Positions 34,424-43,296 of a DNA stretch of 50,933 nucleotides are shown here, piece after piece. This DNA is from Gammaproteobacteria bacterium (GTDB lineage Bacteria; Pseudomonadota; Gammaproteobacteria; Steroidobacterales; Steroidobacteraceae): contig PLET01000042.1 in the NCBI GenBank assembly GCA_003137095.1, forward strand, positions 22,833 to 73,765, written 5' to 3'. How positions within the stretch are numbered: position 1 is the stretch's first letter; every line of letters starts with the position of its first letter. Below the pieces are notes generated by a model. That model was not told the origin of the DNA and ran no database searches. It saw nothing but the letters and a program-made list of their open reading frames with translations. A program made the translations under genes and the position numbers.

Positions 34424-34855
34424 ATGACAGTCGTACGTTATGAGCCCTGGGCGCTGGTCAGCCGTCTGCAGAAGGACATCGATCGCTTGTTCGGCGCGCC
34501 GCAGACCACTGCCACCGATTCCGGCGCCTGGCTGCCGCCCGCCGACATCCATGAAGAGGCCAATCAATTCGTGCTGCACGTCGATCTGCCCGGAGTCGAT
34601 CCGAAGGCCGTCGAGATCACCTCCGAACAGGGCGTGCTCAGTATCCGCGGACAGCGCGATGAGACCCGGCGCGAGGCGCGCGAAGGCTATCGGCGCGTCG
34701 AGCGGGTCAGCGGTGAATTTCTGCGCCGCTTCAGCCTGCCGGAGTCCGCCGATGCCCAGAACATCAAGGCGAAGTCCGTCCATGGCGTGCTCGAGGTCGT
34801 GATCCCCAAACTGGCGCAGGTCCAGCCCCTCAAGATCACCGTCGAAGCGGCCTGA
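34424..34855 (+). CDS. Hsp20 family small heat-shock protein
   Basis: 143-aa ATP-independent holdase. The alpha-crystallin domain (residues ~38-135) is complete: ADIHEEANQFVLHVDLPGV, RGQRDE, VERVSGEFLRRFSLPE, and the GVLEVVIPK strand at the end; a short IxI-like C-terminal tail follows. ATG 34424 has AAGGAG upstream; in-frame codons before it are leader. Preceded by a sigma-32-type promoter, and followed by degQ, another protein-quality-control gene. Confidence 0.95.
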   Translation: MTVVRYEPWALVSRLQKDIDRLFGAPQTTATDSGAWLPPADIHEEANQFVLHVDLPGVDPKAVEITSEQGVLSIRGQRDETRREAREGYRRVERVSGEFLRRFSLPESADAQNIKAKSVHGVLEVVIPKLAQVQPLKITVEAA

Positions 34856-34909
34856 CGGCCCGCGGGCGGCGGCGCGGTCTTTGCGTGTAAGATCGCGGGT
34901 CTGAATCGG

Positions 34910-34945
34910 GGGTGGCGGGGTCGGACGGGTCCGACCACGCCACCC
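34910..34945 (+). terminator. strong hairpin between hsp20 and degQ
   Basis: GGGTGGCG (34910-34917) pairs with CGCCACCC (34938-34945). After a G/A mismatch, GGTCGGAC (34919-34926) pairs with GTCCGACC (34929-34936), so the stem is about 17 bp. Only TT follows, so it is not a classical intrinsic terminator. It may be a weak terminator, a processing site, or a structure that stabilises the upstream transcript. Confidence 0.5.
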
Positions 34946-34991
34946 TTGTCCCGGCGAGACATCAAGATAGTTCCACTCCAAAGGACCGCGC

Positions 34992-36362
34992 ATGAATCTG
35001 CGTAATCAGTTTGCCGCCATTGCGCTGGCGTTGGCCTTTTTCTCCCAGTCCGTGGTTCCGGCGCACGCAGCGCTGCCCGCGGTCCTGGATGCGGCACCGC
35101 TGCCGTCGTTGGCGCCCATGGTCAAGCGCGTCTCGCCGTCCGTGGTCAATATAGCCACCCGCGGCACCATCAAGGAGCAGCAGGGACAGCGCAACCCGCT
35201 GTTGGATGATCCTTTCTTCCGGCGCTTCTTCGACGTGCCGCCGGATTCCGGGCCGCGCGAGCGGCAGTTCCAGAGCGCAGGCTCCGGCGTCATCGTCGAT
35301 TCCAAGAACGGCTACATCATCACCAATCATCACGTCGTCGAGAACGCCAGCGAGATAACCATCACGCTGCTCGACAACCGCAGTTTCACTGCCAAGGTCA
35401 TCGGCACCGACGAAGGCTCCGACATCGCCGTGCTGCAGGCCAAGCAGCCGAATCTCGTGGCCATGTCGCTCGGCGATTCGGCCAAGCTCGAGGTCGGCGA
35501 TTACGTGGTGGCCATCGGCAATCCGTTCGGTCTGCAGCATACGGTGACCGCGGGCATCGTCAGCGCCCTCGGCCGCTCAGGAATCAATCCGGAGGGTTAC
35601 GAGGACTTCATCCAAACCGACGCCTCCATCAATCCCGGCAATTCCGGCGGAGCGCTCGTCAACCTGCGCGGCGAGCTGGTCGGCATCAACTCGGCCATCC
35701 TGTCGCGCAGCGGCGGCAACATCGGCATCGGCTTCGCGATTCCGGTCAACATGGTCAAGGGCGTGATGGACCAGCTGATCAAGTACGGCGAAGTCAAGCG
35801 CGGCGTGCTCGGCGTCAACATCTACGACGTCACGCCGGACATCGCCAAGGAGTATGGCCTGTCCGAATCCAGCGGCGCGCTGGTCGCCGGCGTCGTGCAG
35901 GGCTCCTCCGCCGAACGTGCCGGCGTCAAGACCGGCGACATCATCACCACCGTCAACGGCGTGACCATGAAGGGCGCGGGTGAGCTGCGCAACGCCATCG
36001 GCATGATGCGCGTCGGCGACAAGGTCGAGATCGGCCTGCTGCGTGACGGCAAACCGCGCAAGGTCATCGCGCTGATCGCGGAGCGCAATGACACCGAGAC
36101 GGCGAATGCCGCCGAGATCAACAAGGGGCTCGAAGGCGCGGAGCTGGTCGATGCCGCCGACGGCGGCGGCGTGCTGGTCAAGGCCGTGCAGGAAGGCAGC
36201 CCGTCGGCGCAGGCGGGGCTGCGCGCCAATGACACCATCATCGCCGTCGGCCGCACTCCGGTCGCCAGCACCAAGGCGCTGCGTGAAATCGCCAAGGGCG
36301 CCAACGTGCTGGTCTTGAACGTACGCCGCGGCTCCAACCTGCTGCTCATCCCGATACGCTGA
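34992..36362 (+). CDS. degQ: DegQ/DegP-type periplasmic serine protease
   Basis: 456 aa (E. coli DegQ 455). Signal peptide ~1-26 (ALALAFFSQSVVPAHA). Trypsin-like domain with His114 (TNHHVV), Asp144 (GSDIAVL) and Ser218 (GNSGGAL), then two PDZ domains (~260-350 and ~370-450). Degrades or refolds damaged periplasmic proteins. AAAGGA precedes ATG 34992. The SDR gene begins four bases after the stop. Confidence 0.95.
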   Translation: MNLRNQFAAIALALAFFSQSVVPAHAALPAVLDAAPLPSLAPMVKRVSPSVVNIATRGTIKEQQGQRNPLLDDPFFRRFFDVPPDSGPRERQFQSAGSGVIVDSKNGYIITNHHVVENASEITITLLDNRSFTAKVIGTDEGSDIAVLQAKQPNLVAMSLGDSAKLEVGDYVVAIGNPFGLQHTVTAGIVSALGRSGINPEGYEDFIQTDASINPGNSGGALVNLRGELVGINSAILSRSGGNIGIGFAIPVNMVKGVMDQLIKYGEVKRGVLGVNIYDVTPDIAKEYGLSESSGALVAGVVQGSSAERAGVKTGDIITTVNGVTMKGAGELRNAIGMMRVGDKVEIGLLRDGKPRKVIALIAERNDTETANAAEINKGLEGAELVDAADGGGVLVKAVQEGSPSAQAGLRANDTIIAVGRTPVASTKALREIAKGANVLVLNVRRGSNLLLIPIR

Positions 36363-36366
36363 CGCC

Positions 36367-37350
36367 ATGCGGCCGATGTCGATCTGCGTGCTCGGCGGCA
36401 GCGGCTTCCTGGGAACCAGGCTGGTCTGCCGGCTGATCAAGGATGGCCATCGCGTCACCGTGCTGTCGCGCGACCGCGAACAGCACAAGCACATGCTGGT
36501 GCTGCCCGGTCTCGCGCTCGAGAATTGCGACGTGTATGACCCGGCCGAACTGGCCGAGCGCTTCCGTGGCCAGGACGTGGTCATCAATCTGATCGGCATC
36601 CTGAACGAGCGCGGATTCGGTGGCGGCGGTTTTCGCCGCGCGCACACCGAATTGACTCAGGGTGCCCTGCGGGCCGCCAAATCCGCCGGCGTCGCGCGCT
36701 TTCTGCAGATGTCGGCGCTCAACGCCGCCCCCGACGCACCCAGCCATTATCTACGTTCCAAGGGCGCGGCCGAGCGCCTGTTGCACGAATCGGGGAGTTC
36801 GCCCGGCTGGACCATTTTTCAGCCGTCCGTGATTTTCGGACCCGGCGATTCATTCCTCAACCGCTTCGTGTCGCTGCTCGCGGCGGTGCCCTGGGTGTTT
36901 CCGCTGGCCAAGCCGCGCGCCCGCTTGCAGCCCGTGTACATCGACGATGTGGTGGAGGCCATGGTCCGCTGCCTGGCGCGCGCGGACAGCATCGGCCGCA
37001 CCTATCAATTGGGCGGTCCGAGAGACTATTCGCTGAGAGACATCGTCGCCTGGCTGGCCGCGCTCACCGGCCGCCGCCGGCTCATCATCGGCCTGCCGGA
37101 CTTCGTCTCGCGGCTGCAGGCGCTGGTCATGGACTTCGTTCCCGGCCGTCCGTTTTCCACCGACAATTACCGTTCGCTCGGCATCGACAGCGTCTGCACC
37201 AGCGATGGCCTCGCAGCGCTCGGCATCGCGCCGCAATCGATGGAGTCCGCCGCCGCCCTGTACCTCGGGGCTTTCGAGGACAACGCGCGCCTCAGCCGCT
37301 GCCGCGCCGCCGCGGGCCGCGCCGGCCGTACCGGTCCCGGCCGGCCTTAG
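36367..37350 (+). CDS. NDUFA9-like atypical SDR (NAD(P)-binding)
   Basis: 327 aa. Rossmann N-terminus ICVLGGSGFLGTRLVCRLI, VINLIGILNERG, LQMSALNA, YLRSKGAAERLL (YxxxK-like Lys but with no catalytic Tyr pattern) and FQPSVIFGPGDSFLNRF. Matches the complex I NDUFA9-like, quinone- or lipid-associated SDR group; the enzymatic role in bacteria is not known. Four bases after degQ, so co-transcribed. The C-terminus is Arg/Ala/Gly-rich (RAAAGRAGRTGPGRP) and ends in a duplicated stop-codon region. Confidence 0.88.
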   Translation: MRPMSICVLGGSGFLGTRLVCRLIKDGHRVTVLSRDREQHKHMLVLPGLALENCDVYDPAELAERFRGQDVVINLIGILNERGFGGGGFRRAHTELTQGALRAAKSAGVARFLQMSALNAAPDAPSHYLRSKGAAERLLHESGSSPGWTIFQPSVIFGPGDSFLNRFVSLLAAVPWVFPLAKPRARLQPVYIDDVVEAMVRCLARADSIGRTYQLGGPRDYSLRDIVAWLAALTGRRRLIIGLPDFVSRLQALVMDFVPGRPFSTDNYRSLGIDSVCTSDGLAALGIAPQSMESAAALYLGAFEDNARLSRCRAAAGRAGRTGPGRP

Positions 37351-37374
37351 CGGCCCGGCCGCCTTAGCGGCCCG
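37345..37374. repeat. direct repeat around two convergent stop codons
   Basis: CCTTAGCGGCCCG occurs at 37345-37357 and again at 37362-37374. The first copy holds the TAG of the plus-strand SDR gene; the second holds the TAA (read on minus) of the aminopeptidase gene. A 17-bp duplication probably created or moved one of the stop codons. Confidence 0.7.
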
Positions 37375-38431
37375 CCCGGATATTGCTGCGGGCGCATACG
37401 GCGGCGTCGCGCCGCGCGGATTCCAGCTTGGCGAGCTCGCGAACCTGCCGGAAGAATGCCTGGAGATTCCCGCCGGCGCCTGCCAGGAGCCGCGCGAATC
37501 CCGGCACGCAGCGCCGGTAGGTCGACACCGACACCAGGTTCGCGTTGTTCAAGTCTTCGTCGAACCATCCTTGATACGGCGCGCGGCCGCCCCAACCGGC
37601 CCGCAGGTCGGCGTAGGCCGAGCGCAGCGCCGCAAATGCTGCATGCTTGTGCTCGCGCATCTGCGCCGGCGCGAGCCGTGAGGCATAGACGCTGCGCAGT
37701 TGTTCGCGGGTGCGGCCCAGGAGTTCGAGAACCTGCTGCGCGCGGGACTGCTGTAGCGTGTAATCGGCCAGGTCCTTCTCCCGCCCCGTCTTCAGCAGCC
37801 AGCGGCGGACCCCCTCCTCTTCCACGAAAGTGGCCAGCGCCTCGTTGAACGAGGAATCGTTCTTGACGTACACGAGCTGATGCGTGAGTTCATGAAAGAT
37901 GATCGAGGCGAGTTCCACGTCGTTCCAGCCGAGCATGGTGTTGAGTATGGGATCGTTGAAGTGGCCGAGCGTGGAGTAGGCCGCCACCCCGCCGAGCGCG
38001 ACATCCAGACCGCGGGCGCGCAGCCTGGTCGCGTAGGCGCGGGCGTTGCGCTCGGCAAAGTATCCGCGGTAGACGACGCAGCCGACGATCGGATAGCACC
38101 ACTGCTTCGCGTCGACGGAGAATTCGGGGGCGGCGAACACGTTCCAAACCACGTAGCTCCTGCCCAGGTCCGCGTAGCTGCGATAGCTGCCGTTGTCCGG
38201 CAGGCCGAGATCGCTGATGGCGAAGTCGCGGATCGCGGTCACCTGTTCGAGCTGCTTGCGCACCGCCGGCTGCGTCGCGGGCGCGGCGATCACGCGCGCG
38301 ATCGGCACGCGCCTGGACATCAGATCGAGCTGACCGCCCGCGCTCTGCAGCCAGTAGCAGCCGCCGCTCGAGGCGGCCGCTGCGACCATCAGGGCGGCGC
38401 GGGCCGCCGGCGCGATGCTGCTACTATTCAC
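37364..38431 (-). CDS. predicted aminopeptidase lipoprotein (PF10023-type)
   Basis: 355 aa. Lipobox SSGGC with Cys25 after a short signal peptide, so an inner- or outer-membrane lipoprotein. Zinc-peptidase motif HELTH at 180-184 and a downstream Glu in [12 protein letters not shown]. Matches the uncharacterised 'predicted aminopeptidase' family in length. GTG 38431 starts two bases from the divergent cca ATG; Met15 is an alternative but would shorten the signal peptide. Confidence 0.88.
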   Translation of the reverse strand: MNSSSIAPAARAALMVAAAASSGGCYWLQSAGGQLDLMSRRVPIARVIAAPATQPAVRKQLEQVTAIRDFAISDLGLPDNGSYRSYADLGRSYVVWNVFAAPEFSVDAKQWCYPIVGCVVYRGYFAERNARAYATRLRARGLDVALGGVAAYSTLGHFNDPILNTMLGWNDVELASIIFHELTHQLVYVKNDSSFNEALATFVEEEGVRRWLLKTGREKDLADYTLQQSRAQQVLELLGRTREQLRSVYASRLAPAQMREHKHAAFAALRSAYADLRAGWGGRAPYQGWFDEDLNNANLVSVSTYRRCVPGFARLLAGAGGNLQAFFRQVRELAKLESARRDAAVCARSNIRAGR

Positions 38432-38433
38432 CC

Positions 38434-39660
38434 ATGCAAGTGTATCTGGTTGGCGGTGCCGTCCGGGACGCGCTGCTCGGTGTGCCGGTCAGGGAACGCG
38501 ATTGGGTGGTGGTGGGGGCAACCCGCGAGGAGCTGCTGGCCGGCGGCTACCGCGAGGTGGGCCGCGACTTTCCCGTGTTCCTGCACCCCGAGACCCACGA
38601 GGAATACGCGCTCGCACGCCTGGAGCGCAAAGTCGCACCCGGCTATCGCGGCTTCGCGGTGGAATTCGGCCCCGGGGTGACCCTCGAGGAGGATCTCGCG
38701 CGGCGCGACCTGACCATCAACGCCATGGCGCGCTCCGGCGACGGTGCCCTTATCGATCCCTACGGCGGCGCCGCCGATATCGAGGCGCGGCTGCTGCGCC
38801 ACGTTTCGCCCGCCTTCGCCGAGGATCCGGTGCGCGTGCTGCGGGCTGCGCGATTCGCAGCGCGATTCGCGCCACTGGGTTTTCGCATCGCGCCGGAAAC
38901 GCTCGCCTTGATGCGCGCCATGGTCGAGCGGCACGAGATCGATGCGCTGGTGGCCGAACGCGTCTGGCAGGAGACGGACAAGGCACTGCGCGAGACGGCG
39001 GCCTCGGAATATTTCCGCGTGCTGCGCGGCTGCGGGGCCCTGCGGGTGATTTTTCCGGAAATCGACGCGCTTTTCGGCGTGCCGCAGCCGGTCGAGTGGC
39101 ACCCGGAGATCGACACCGGCGTGCACGTGCTCATGGTGCTGGATCAGGCGGTCGCGCTCGGCGCCGATGCGGCGGTCCGCTTCGCCGCCCTGGTGCACGA
39201 TCTCGGCAAGGGCGCGACGCCGCGCGCGGAATGGCCCGGCCATCGCGGCCACGAGGAGCGCAGCGTCGCGCTCATCGAGACGCTCGCGGCACGCCTGCGC
39301 GTCCCCACCGCTTATCGCGAACTGGCGCTCATCGTCGCCCGCGATCACGGTCTGGTCCATCGCGCCCTCGAACTGCGGCCCGGCACCATCGTCGAAATGT
39401 TCGAGAGAGTGGACGCCTTCCGCCGCCCCGACCGCTTTGCCGACATGCTGCTCGCCTGCGAGGCCGATTACCGCGGACGCGCGGGATTGCAGGCGCGCCC
39501 CTATCCGCAGCGCCCCTGGCTGCAGGCGGCGCGCGATGCCGCGGCCGCGGTCAGGCCGGCGCCCGGCGATCTCGCCTCGGGCAGCGGAGTGAAGATCGCC
39601 GCCGGGCTGCGCCGTGCGCGCAGCGCCGCCATCGCCGCCATCGCCGCACCCAAACCCTGA
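38434..39660 (+). CDS. cca: CCA tRNA nucleotidyltransferase
   Basis: 408 aa (E. coli 412). Adds or repairs the 3' CCA of tRNA. N-terminal [16 protein letters not shown] with [12 protein letters not shown] matches E. coli residue for residue in layout; [22 protein letters not shown], and an HD phosphohydrolase domain ([10 protein letters not shown]). ATG 38434 is therefore certain, yet no Shine-Dalgarno is present, and a -10-like TACTAT at 38422-38427 ends six bases upstream. Confidence 0.95.
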   Translation: MQVYLVGGAVRDALLGVPVRERDWVVVGATREELLAGGYREVGRDFPVFLHPETHEEYALARLERKVAPGYRGFAVEFGPGVTLEEDLARRDLTINAMARSGDGALIDPYGGAADIEARLLRHVSPAFAEDPVRVLRAARFAARFAPLGFRIAPETLALMRAMVERHEIDALVAERVWQETDKALRETAASEYFRVLRGCGALRVIFPEIDALFGVPQPVEWHPEIDTGVHVLMVLDQAVALGADAAVRFAALVHDLGKGATPRAEWPGHRGHEERSVALIETLAARLRVPTAYRELALIVARDHGLVHRALELRPGTIVEMFERVDAFRRPDRFADMLLACEADYRGRAGLQARPYPQRPWLQAARDAAAAVRPAPGDLASGSGVKIAAGLRRARSAAIAAIAAPKP

Positions 39661-40872
39661 TCACAGCACGTGGCGCAGATCGCGCAGCGCGAAGCCGCCG
39701 AGCGCTGCCCGCATGCCGCGCGTCCAGGCCATGGCCTTGAAGCGCTCGCCCATTTCGCCCGGCAGCATGAGTCGGCGCGCCTCGTTCGCCAGGCGCGCGA
39801 ACCGGTTTTCGTCGGACTGCGCCAGCGCCAGCATTTCCTGGTCCACCCCCAGGCCCGCCAGGAAGTAGGTTTGGGTGGTGAAACCCGCCACCTCGAACCC
39901 GGCGCCGGCGGCCGCCAGCGCCAGTGCGGTGAAATCAACCCAGGCCGTGATGTCCTCGAGGCCGGGCAACCGCAGCGGATCAGCGTGCGCGCGGTGGCGG
40001 AAATGGCACAGCAGCGTGCCGTCGTGCCGTTCTGGCAGATAATAGTGCGCCCGCGGCAGGCCATAATCGAACCACAGCACGGCTCCCGCCGCGAGCGGCC
40101 GGGTCACGGCGGCGGTCCACGCGGCGAGCCGCGGACAGTATTCCGACAAATAGCCGTCCGGCCACTCGCCGGCGCCGGCCGCCGCGGCCGCGCGCGCGAG
40201 GACGTCAACGGCACCGGCCATGTCACGGCCGGCGTCGCGCGCCGCCCAGATGAAGCGGTCGCCATCGACGGCGACGCCCAATTCCTCCACCCGCGAGCGC
40301 CGGCGGCGAAACCGCGCCACCGGCAGCGCATCCAGCACCTCGTTGGCGAGGATGACGCCGTCGAAGGGCTGCACCGGCGGGGCATCGAGCCACATCACCC
40401 GTCCCATGAGATGCGGCAGCCGCTCGCCCAGCAGACGGCGCTGACGCTCGCGCAGATCCGCGCTGATCTCGAGTATCCAATAATGCTCGGGCAGTTCGCC
40501 GGAGCGTTCGAGCCGCCCGAGAACGTCGGCCGCCAGACGGCCGCTGCCCGCACCGATCTCGAGGATGCCGCCCCGCCCCACCGCAGCGAGCACCTCGGCG
40601 CACTGGCGCGCGACGCAGGCGCCGAACAGCGCCGAAATCTCAGGCGCCGTGGTGAAATCGCCGCCGCCGCCGAACTTGTGGGCGCCGGCGCTGTAATAGC
40701 CGAGGCCCGGCGCATACAGCGCGACGTCCATGAAGCGCTCGAAGCTCAGCCAGCCGCCGGCGGCGAGGATCTCGGCCGCAATGTGGCCGTGCACGCGCGC
40801 GGCATGTTCGGCCTCCGCCGCCGCCAGCTGCGGTTCACGCTGCCCGGACATTCCGGTATCGTTGCTTCGCAT
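39661..40872 (-). CDS. MidA/NDUFAF7-type SAM-dependent methyltransferase
   Basis: 403 aa. Homologue of the mitochondrial complex I assembly arginine methyltransferase; the bacterial role is less clear. Seen: GYYSAGAHKFGGGGDFTTAPEIS (split family block), EIGAGSGRLAADVLG SAM site, ILANEVLDALPVARF, and WFDYGLPRAHYY. Stop at 39661 abuts the cca stop. ATG 40872 shares the palindrome CATG with the divergent SDR start; ATG 40851 gives a start 21 bases further in. Confidence 0.9.
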   Translation of the reverse strand: MRSNDTGMSGQREPQLAAAEAEHAARVHGHIAAEILAAGGWLSFERFMDVALYAPGLGYYSAGAHKFGGGGDFTTAPEISALFGACVARQCAEVLAAVGRGGILEIGAGSGRLAADVLGRLERSGELPEHYWILEISADLRERQRRLLGERLPHLMGRVMWLDAPPVQPFDGVILANEVLDALPVARFRRRRSRVEELGVAVDGDRFIWAARDAGRDMAGAVDVLARAAAAAGAGEWPDGYLSEYCPRLAAWTAAVTRPLAAGAVLWFDYGLPRAHYYLPERHDGTLLCHFRHRAHADPLRLPGLEDITAWVDFTALALAAAGAGFEVAGFTTQTYFLAGLGVDQEMLALAQSDENRFARLANEARRLMLPGEMGERFKAMAWTRGMRAALGGFALRDLRHVL

Positions 40873-41626
40873 GACGTCCAGTATCGCCGTGTCCACGCTC
40901 GATGGGCAGGTTGCGTTGATCACGGGCGGCTCGCGGCGCGTCGGGGCCGCAGTGGCGCGCGCGCTGCACGCCGCCGGCGCCAATCTGCTCATTCATCATC
41001 GCACCTCGGCCGCCGCGGCGCAGGCTCTGGCGGATGAGCTCAATGGTACACGCCCGGACTCCGCCGCCGTGCATGCCGCGGACCTCTTGGAGGGCGGCGC
41101 GGCGCCGGGCCTCATCGGTGCCGCCCTCGCGGCGTTCGGCCGTCTCGACATCCTGATCAACAATGCCTCGAGCTTTTATCCCACCCCGGTCGGCCGGATC
41201 ACCCCTGCGCAATGGGATGATCTGATCGGCAGTAATCTGAAGGCCCCGCTGTTCCTGTCGCAGGCGGCCGTCCCGCCGCTGCGCGCCGGCCGCGGACTCA
41301 TCATCAACATGCTGGACATCCACGCATTCCGGCCGCTCAAGCTTCATCCGGTGTATTGCGTGGCCAAGGCCGGACTCGCCATGCTCACCCGCTCGCTCGC
41401 GCGTGAGCTCGGCCCGGATATCCGCGTCAACGGCATCGCGCCCGGACCGGTCATGTGGCCCGAGGCGGGAATCGATGAATCACTCAAGCATGAAATCATC
41501 GCCCAGACCGCGCTCAAGCGGCAGGGCACCCCGCAGGACATTGCACGCACGGCGCTGTTCCTGGCGAAGGACGCACCCTACATCACCGGCCAGATCATTG
41601 CCGTGGACGGCGGACGCAGCATCTGA
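40871..41626 (+). CDS. FolM-like pteridine reductase (SDR)
   Basis: 251 aa classical SDR. NADP site ALITGGSRRVGAAVARAL, the RRVG form typical of pteridine reductases; NNASSFYPTPVG, catalytic YCVAKAG (Tyr-x3-Lys), and PGPVMWPE. Reduces dihydromonapterin or dihydrofolate-like pteridines in FolM/PTR1. ATG 40871 overlaps the MidA-like ATG on the other strand. The -10-like TATCGT lies eight bases upstream, again with no Shine-Dalgarno. A GTG 18 bases downstream is an alternative. Confidence 0.9.
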   Translation: MTSSIAVSTLDGQVALITGGSRRVGAAVARALHAAGANLLIHHRTSAAAAQALADELNGTRPDSAAVHAADLLEGGAAPGLIGAALAAFGRLDILINNASSFYPTPVGRITPAQWDDLIGSNLKAPLFLSQAAVPPLRAGRGLIINMLDIHAFRPLKLHPVYCVAKAGLAMLTRSLARELGPDIRVNGIAPGPVMWPEAGIDESLKHEIIAQTALKRQGTPQDIARTALFLAKDAPYITGQIIAVDGGRSI

Positions 41627-41651
41627 AGCGCAGGCCGCCCCGCATCCCGCT

Positions 41652-42959
41652 CTAAGGCGGCGGCTCGCCGGCAGCCGCATCGCCGGCCGTCGCATCGCCG
41701 GGCGGCGGCGGTGCGGATCCGCCCCTCTCCGGCGGCTCGCGGTGATAGGGCAGCCAGGCATAAATTTCCGGCGAGGTCTGCGGGTAGGCGAGGAACTCCT
41801 CGCGCGACTCGACCACGCGATCGGCCCTTCTGCGGCTGCGCCGCCACAGCGCGAACAGTGTGAAGGCGAGCGTGAGCACGAACACGTACACGAAGAAGGC
41901 GCCCGGCACGACCTGCATCACGAGGGTGCCGGTGGTCGGGCCGATCGCGGCGCCGAGCGCCCACACGAACAGCAGCGTCGAGGACAGCGCGACGTACTCG
42001 GTGACGACGGCGCGGTCGTTCGCATGGGCGACGCCCACCGCATACAGGCTCTCGGCGAGGCCGCCGAACGCGGCGAACAGCACGGCGAGCAGCACGAAAG
42101 ACGTGTGCCGGTCGGCCGCCACCAGCGCGGCCGCCACCAGGAGTATGGCGGTTCCGAGTCCGATGAGGGCATACAGCCGGTCGACCTTGTCCGAGACATA
42201 GCCGATCGGCCATTGCAGCACCAGTCCGCCGAGCGAGACGCAGGCCATCAGCAGCACGATGCGCGGCTGGTCTAAGCCGATGCGCTCGCTGAACAGCGGA
42301 CCGACCGTCGTGAACGCCGTCAAGATCAGGCCGTTGAGGAGGCAGGCCAGCACCGAGACCGGGGACGTGCGCAGCGCCTTCAGTATCTCGAGCCGCACGC
42401 GCTGCGGCATGACCGGCGCGCGCACGTTGATGGCGACCATGGGCACCAGCGCCAGGGTGGTGGCGATGCCGGCGATGAACAGGAATTCCGGACCGCGCAC
42501 CTGAAGGTTGCGGCTGAGGAGCTGCCCCACCCCGAAGAACAACCCATAGACCAGCACGTAGATGGTCAGTATCCGGCCGCGCTGCTCGTTCGGCACCAGC
42601 GCGTTGAGCCAGCTCTCGACGATGATCGCGAGGCCGGCGGCGTTCGCGCCGATCATGAATCGCAGCACCACCAGGGTTTCGAGGCCGTCCGCAAAGTGCA
42701 GCCCCAGAATCGCCACCGCCTTGAGTCCCGCGAAGGTCGCATACGCGCGCTCGAGACCGACGGGCGCAATGAGCTTGTGTGCATACAGACAGCCGATCAG
42801 GAAACCGAGCGCCTCCGCCGTCGCGATCACGCCGATTACTCCGGGTGAGAAGCCCATCGCCAGGAACCGCAGCGGCAGCAGCGAGCCCATGACGCCGGCG
42901 CCGATCATGATCAACGCGGTGCTGACGAGGGGCGGCGCGACGCGCCACGGGATGGCCAT
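41652..42959 (-). CDS. YcaD-like MFS transporter
   Basis: 435 aa with about 12 membrane helices. ESWLNALVPNEQRGRIL and LQWPIGYVSDKVDRL are characteristic of the YcaD branch of the major facilitator family. Substrate unknown. The C-terminal ~50 residues (from about residue 385) form a hydrophilic tail with Pro/Gly/Ala repeats. ATG 42959 diverges from the basic-protein gene; the shared promoter region is decorated with repeats. Confidence 0.88.
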   Translation of the reverse strand: MAIPWRVAPPLVSTALIMIGAGVMGSLLPLRFLAMGFSPGVIGVIATAEALGFLIGCLYAHKLIAPVGLERAYATFAGLKAVAILGLHFADGLETLVVLRFMIGANAAGLAIIVESWLNALVPNEQRGRILTIYVLVYGLFFGVGQLLSRNLQVRGPEFLFIAGIATTLALVPMVAINVRAPVMPQRVRLEILKALRTSPVSVLACLLNGLILTAFTTVGPLFSERIGLDQPRIVLLMACVSLGGLVLQWPIGYVSDKVDRLYALIGLGTAILLVAAALVAADRHTSFVLLAVLFAAFGGLAESLYAVGVAHANDRAVVTEYVALSSTLLFVWALGAAIGPTTGTLVMQVVPGAFFVYVFVLTLAFTLFALWRRSRRRADRVVESREEFLAYPQTSPEIYAWLPYHREPPERGGSAPPPPGDATAGDAAAGEPPP

Positions 42960-42967
42960 GACGCATG

Positions 42968-43036
42968 TCCTTGCCGGGGAGGTTGAGTTGCTGGCCGGTA
43001 AAAGTTGAGTTCCTTGCCGGGCAGGCTATATTAGCC
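42968..43036. promoter_or_regulatory. repeat-bearing promoter of the basic protein/thioredoxin operon
   Basis: Two 17-bp direct repeats of the form GTTGAGTTsCTkGCCGG lie at 42982-42998 and 43004-43020, 22 bp apart, with a half copy TCCTTGCCGGG at 42968-42978. TTGAGT (43005-43010), a 16-bp spacer and TATATT (43027-43032) make a plausible sigma-70 promoter. The -10 sits inside an inverted repeat GGCTA-TAT-TAGCC (43024-43036). Repeats and palindrome at these positions suggest a transcription-factor-controlled promoter. Confidence 0.6.
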
Positions 43037-43083
43037 GAATCATCGTCGATCGGATTTTCAATCGGTGCGGGAAGGAGTTGAAC

Positions 43084-43296
43084 ATGGCGGCCAAGCATTT
43101 CAAGAAAGGTCTCGACGGTCGGCAGCGTGACAAGGGCGGCGGCATCCGGCACAAGCGCGGCGACACGCAAGTAAAGACGCTGCGCAAGGAATACGGCGCG
43201 CATTTTCTCGCCGAGTTTCGTCCGAATACGCGGCTCGATGCGGTGCTGAAAAAGAAAGGCGTTGACAGCCTGCACCAGCTGCTGAAGAAAAAATGA
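43084..43296 (+). CDS. small basic protein of unknown function (70 aa)
   Basis: Lys/Arg/His-rich (AAKHFKKGLDGRQRDKGG at the N-terminus, VLKKKGVDSLHQLLKKK at the C-terminus). RGDTQVKTLRKEYG and FLAEFRPNTRLD recur, as far as I recall, in small proteins of related bacteria, but no function is established. AAGGAG lies six bases before ATG 43084. Its stop overlaps the next ATG (ATGA), coupling it to the thioredoxin-like gene. Confidence 0.75.
   Translation: MAAKHFKKGLDGRQRDKGGGIRHKRGDTQVKTLRKEYGAHFLAEFRPNTRLDAVLKKKGVDSLHQLLKKK

Noticed and set aside
36367-37350. SDR after degQ as UDP-glucose epimerase
   Set aside because: The catalytic Tyr-x3-Lys pattern is missing; blocks fit the NDUFA9-like group.
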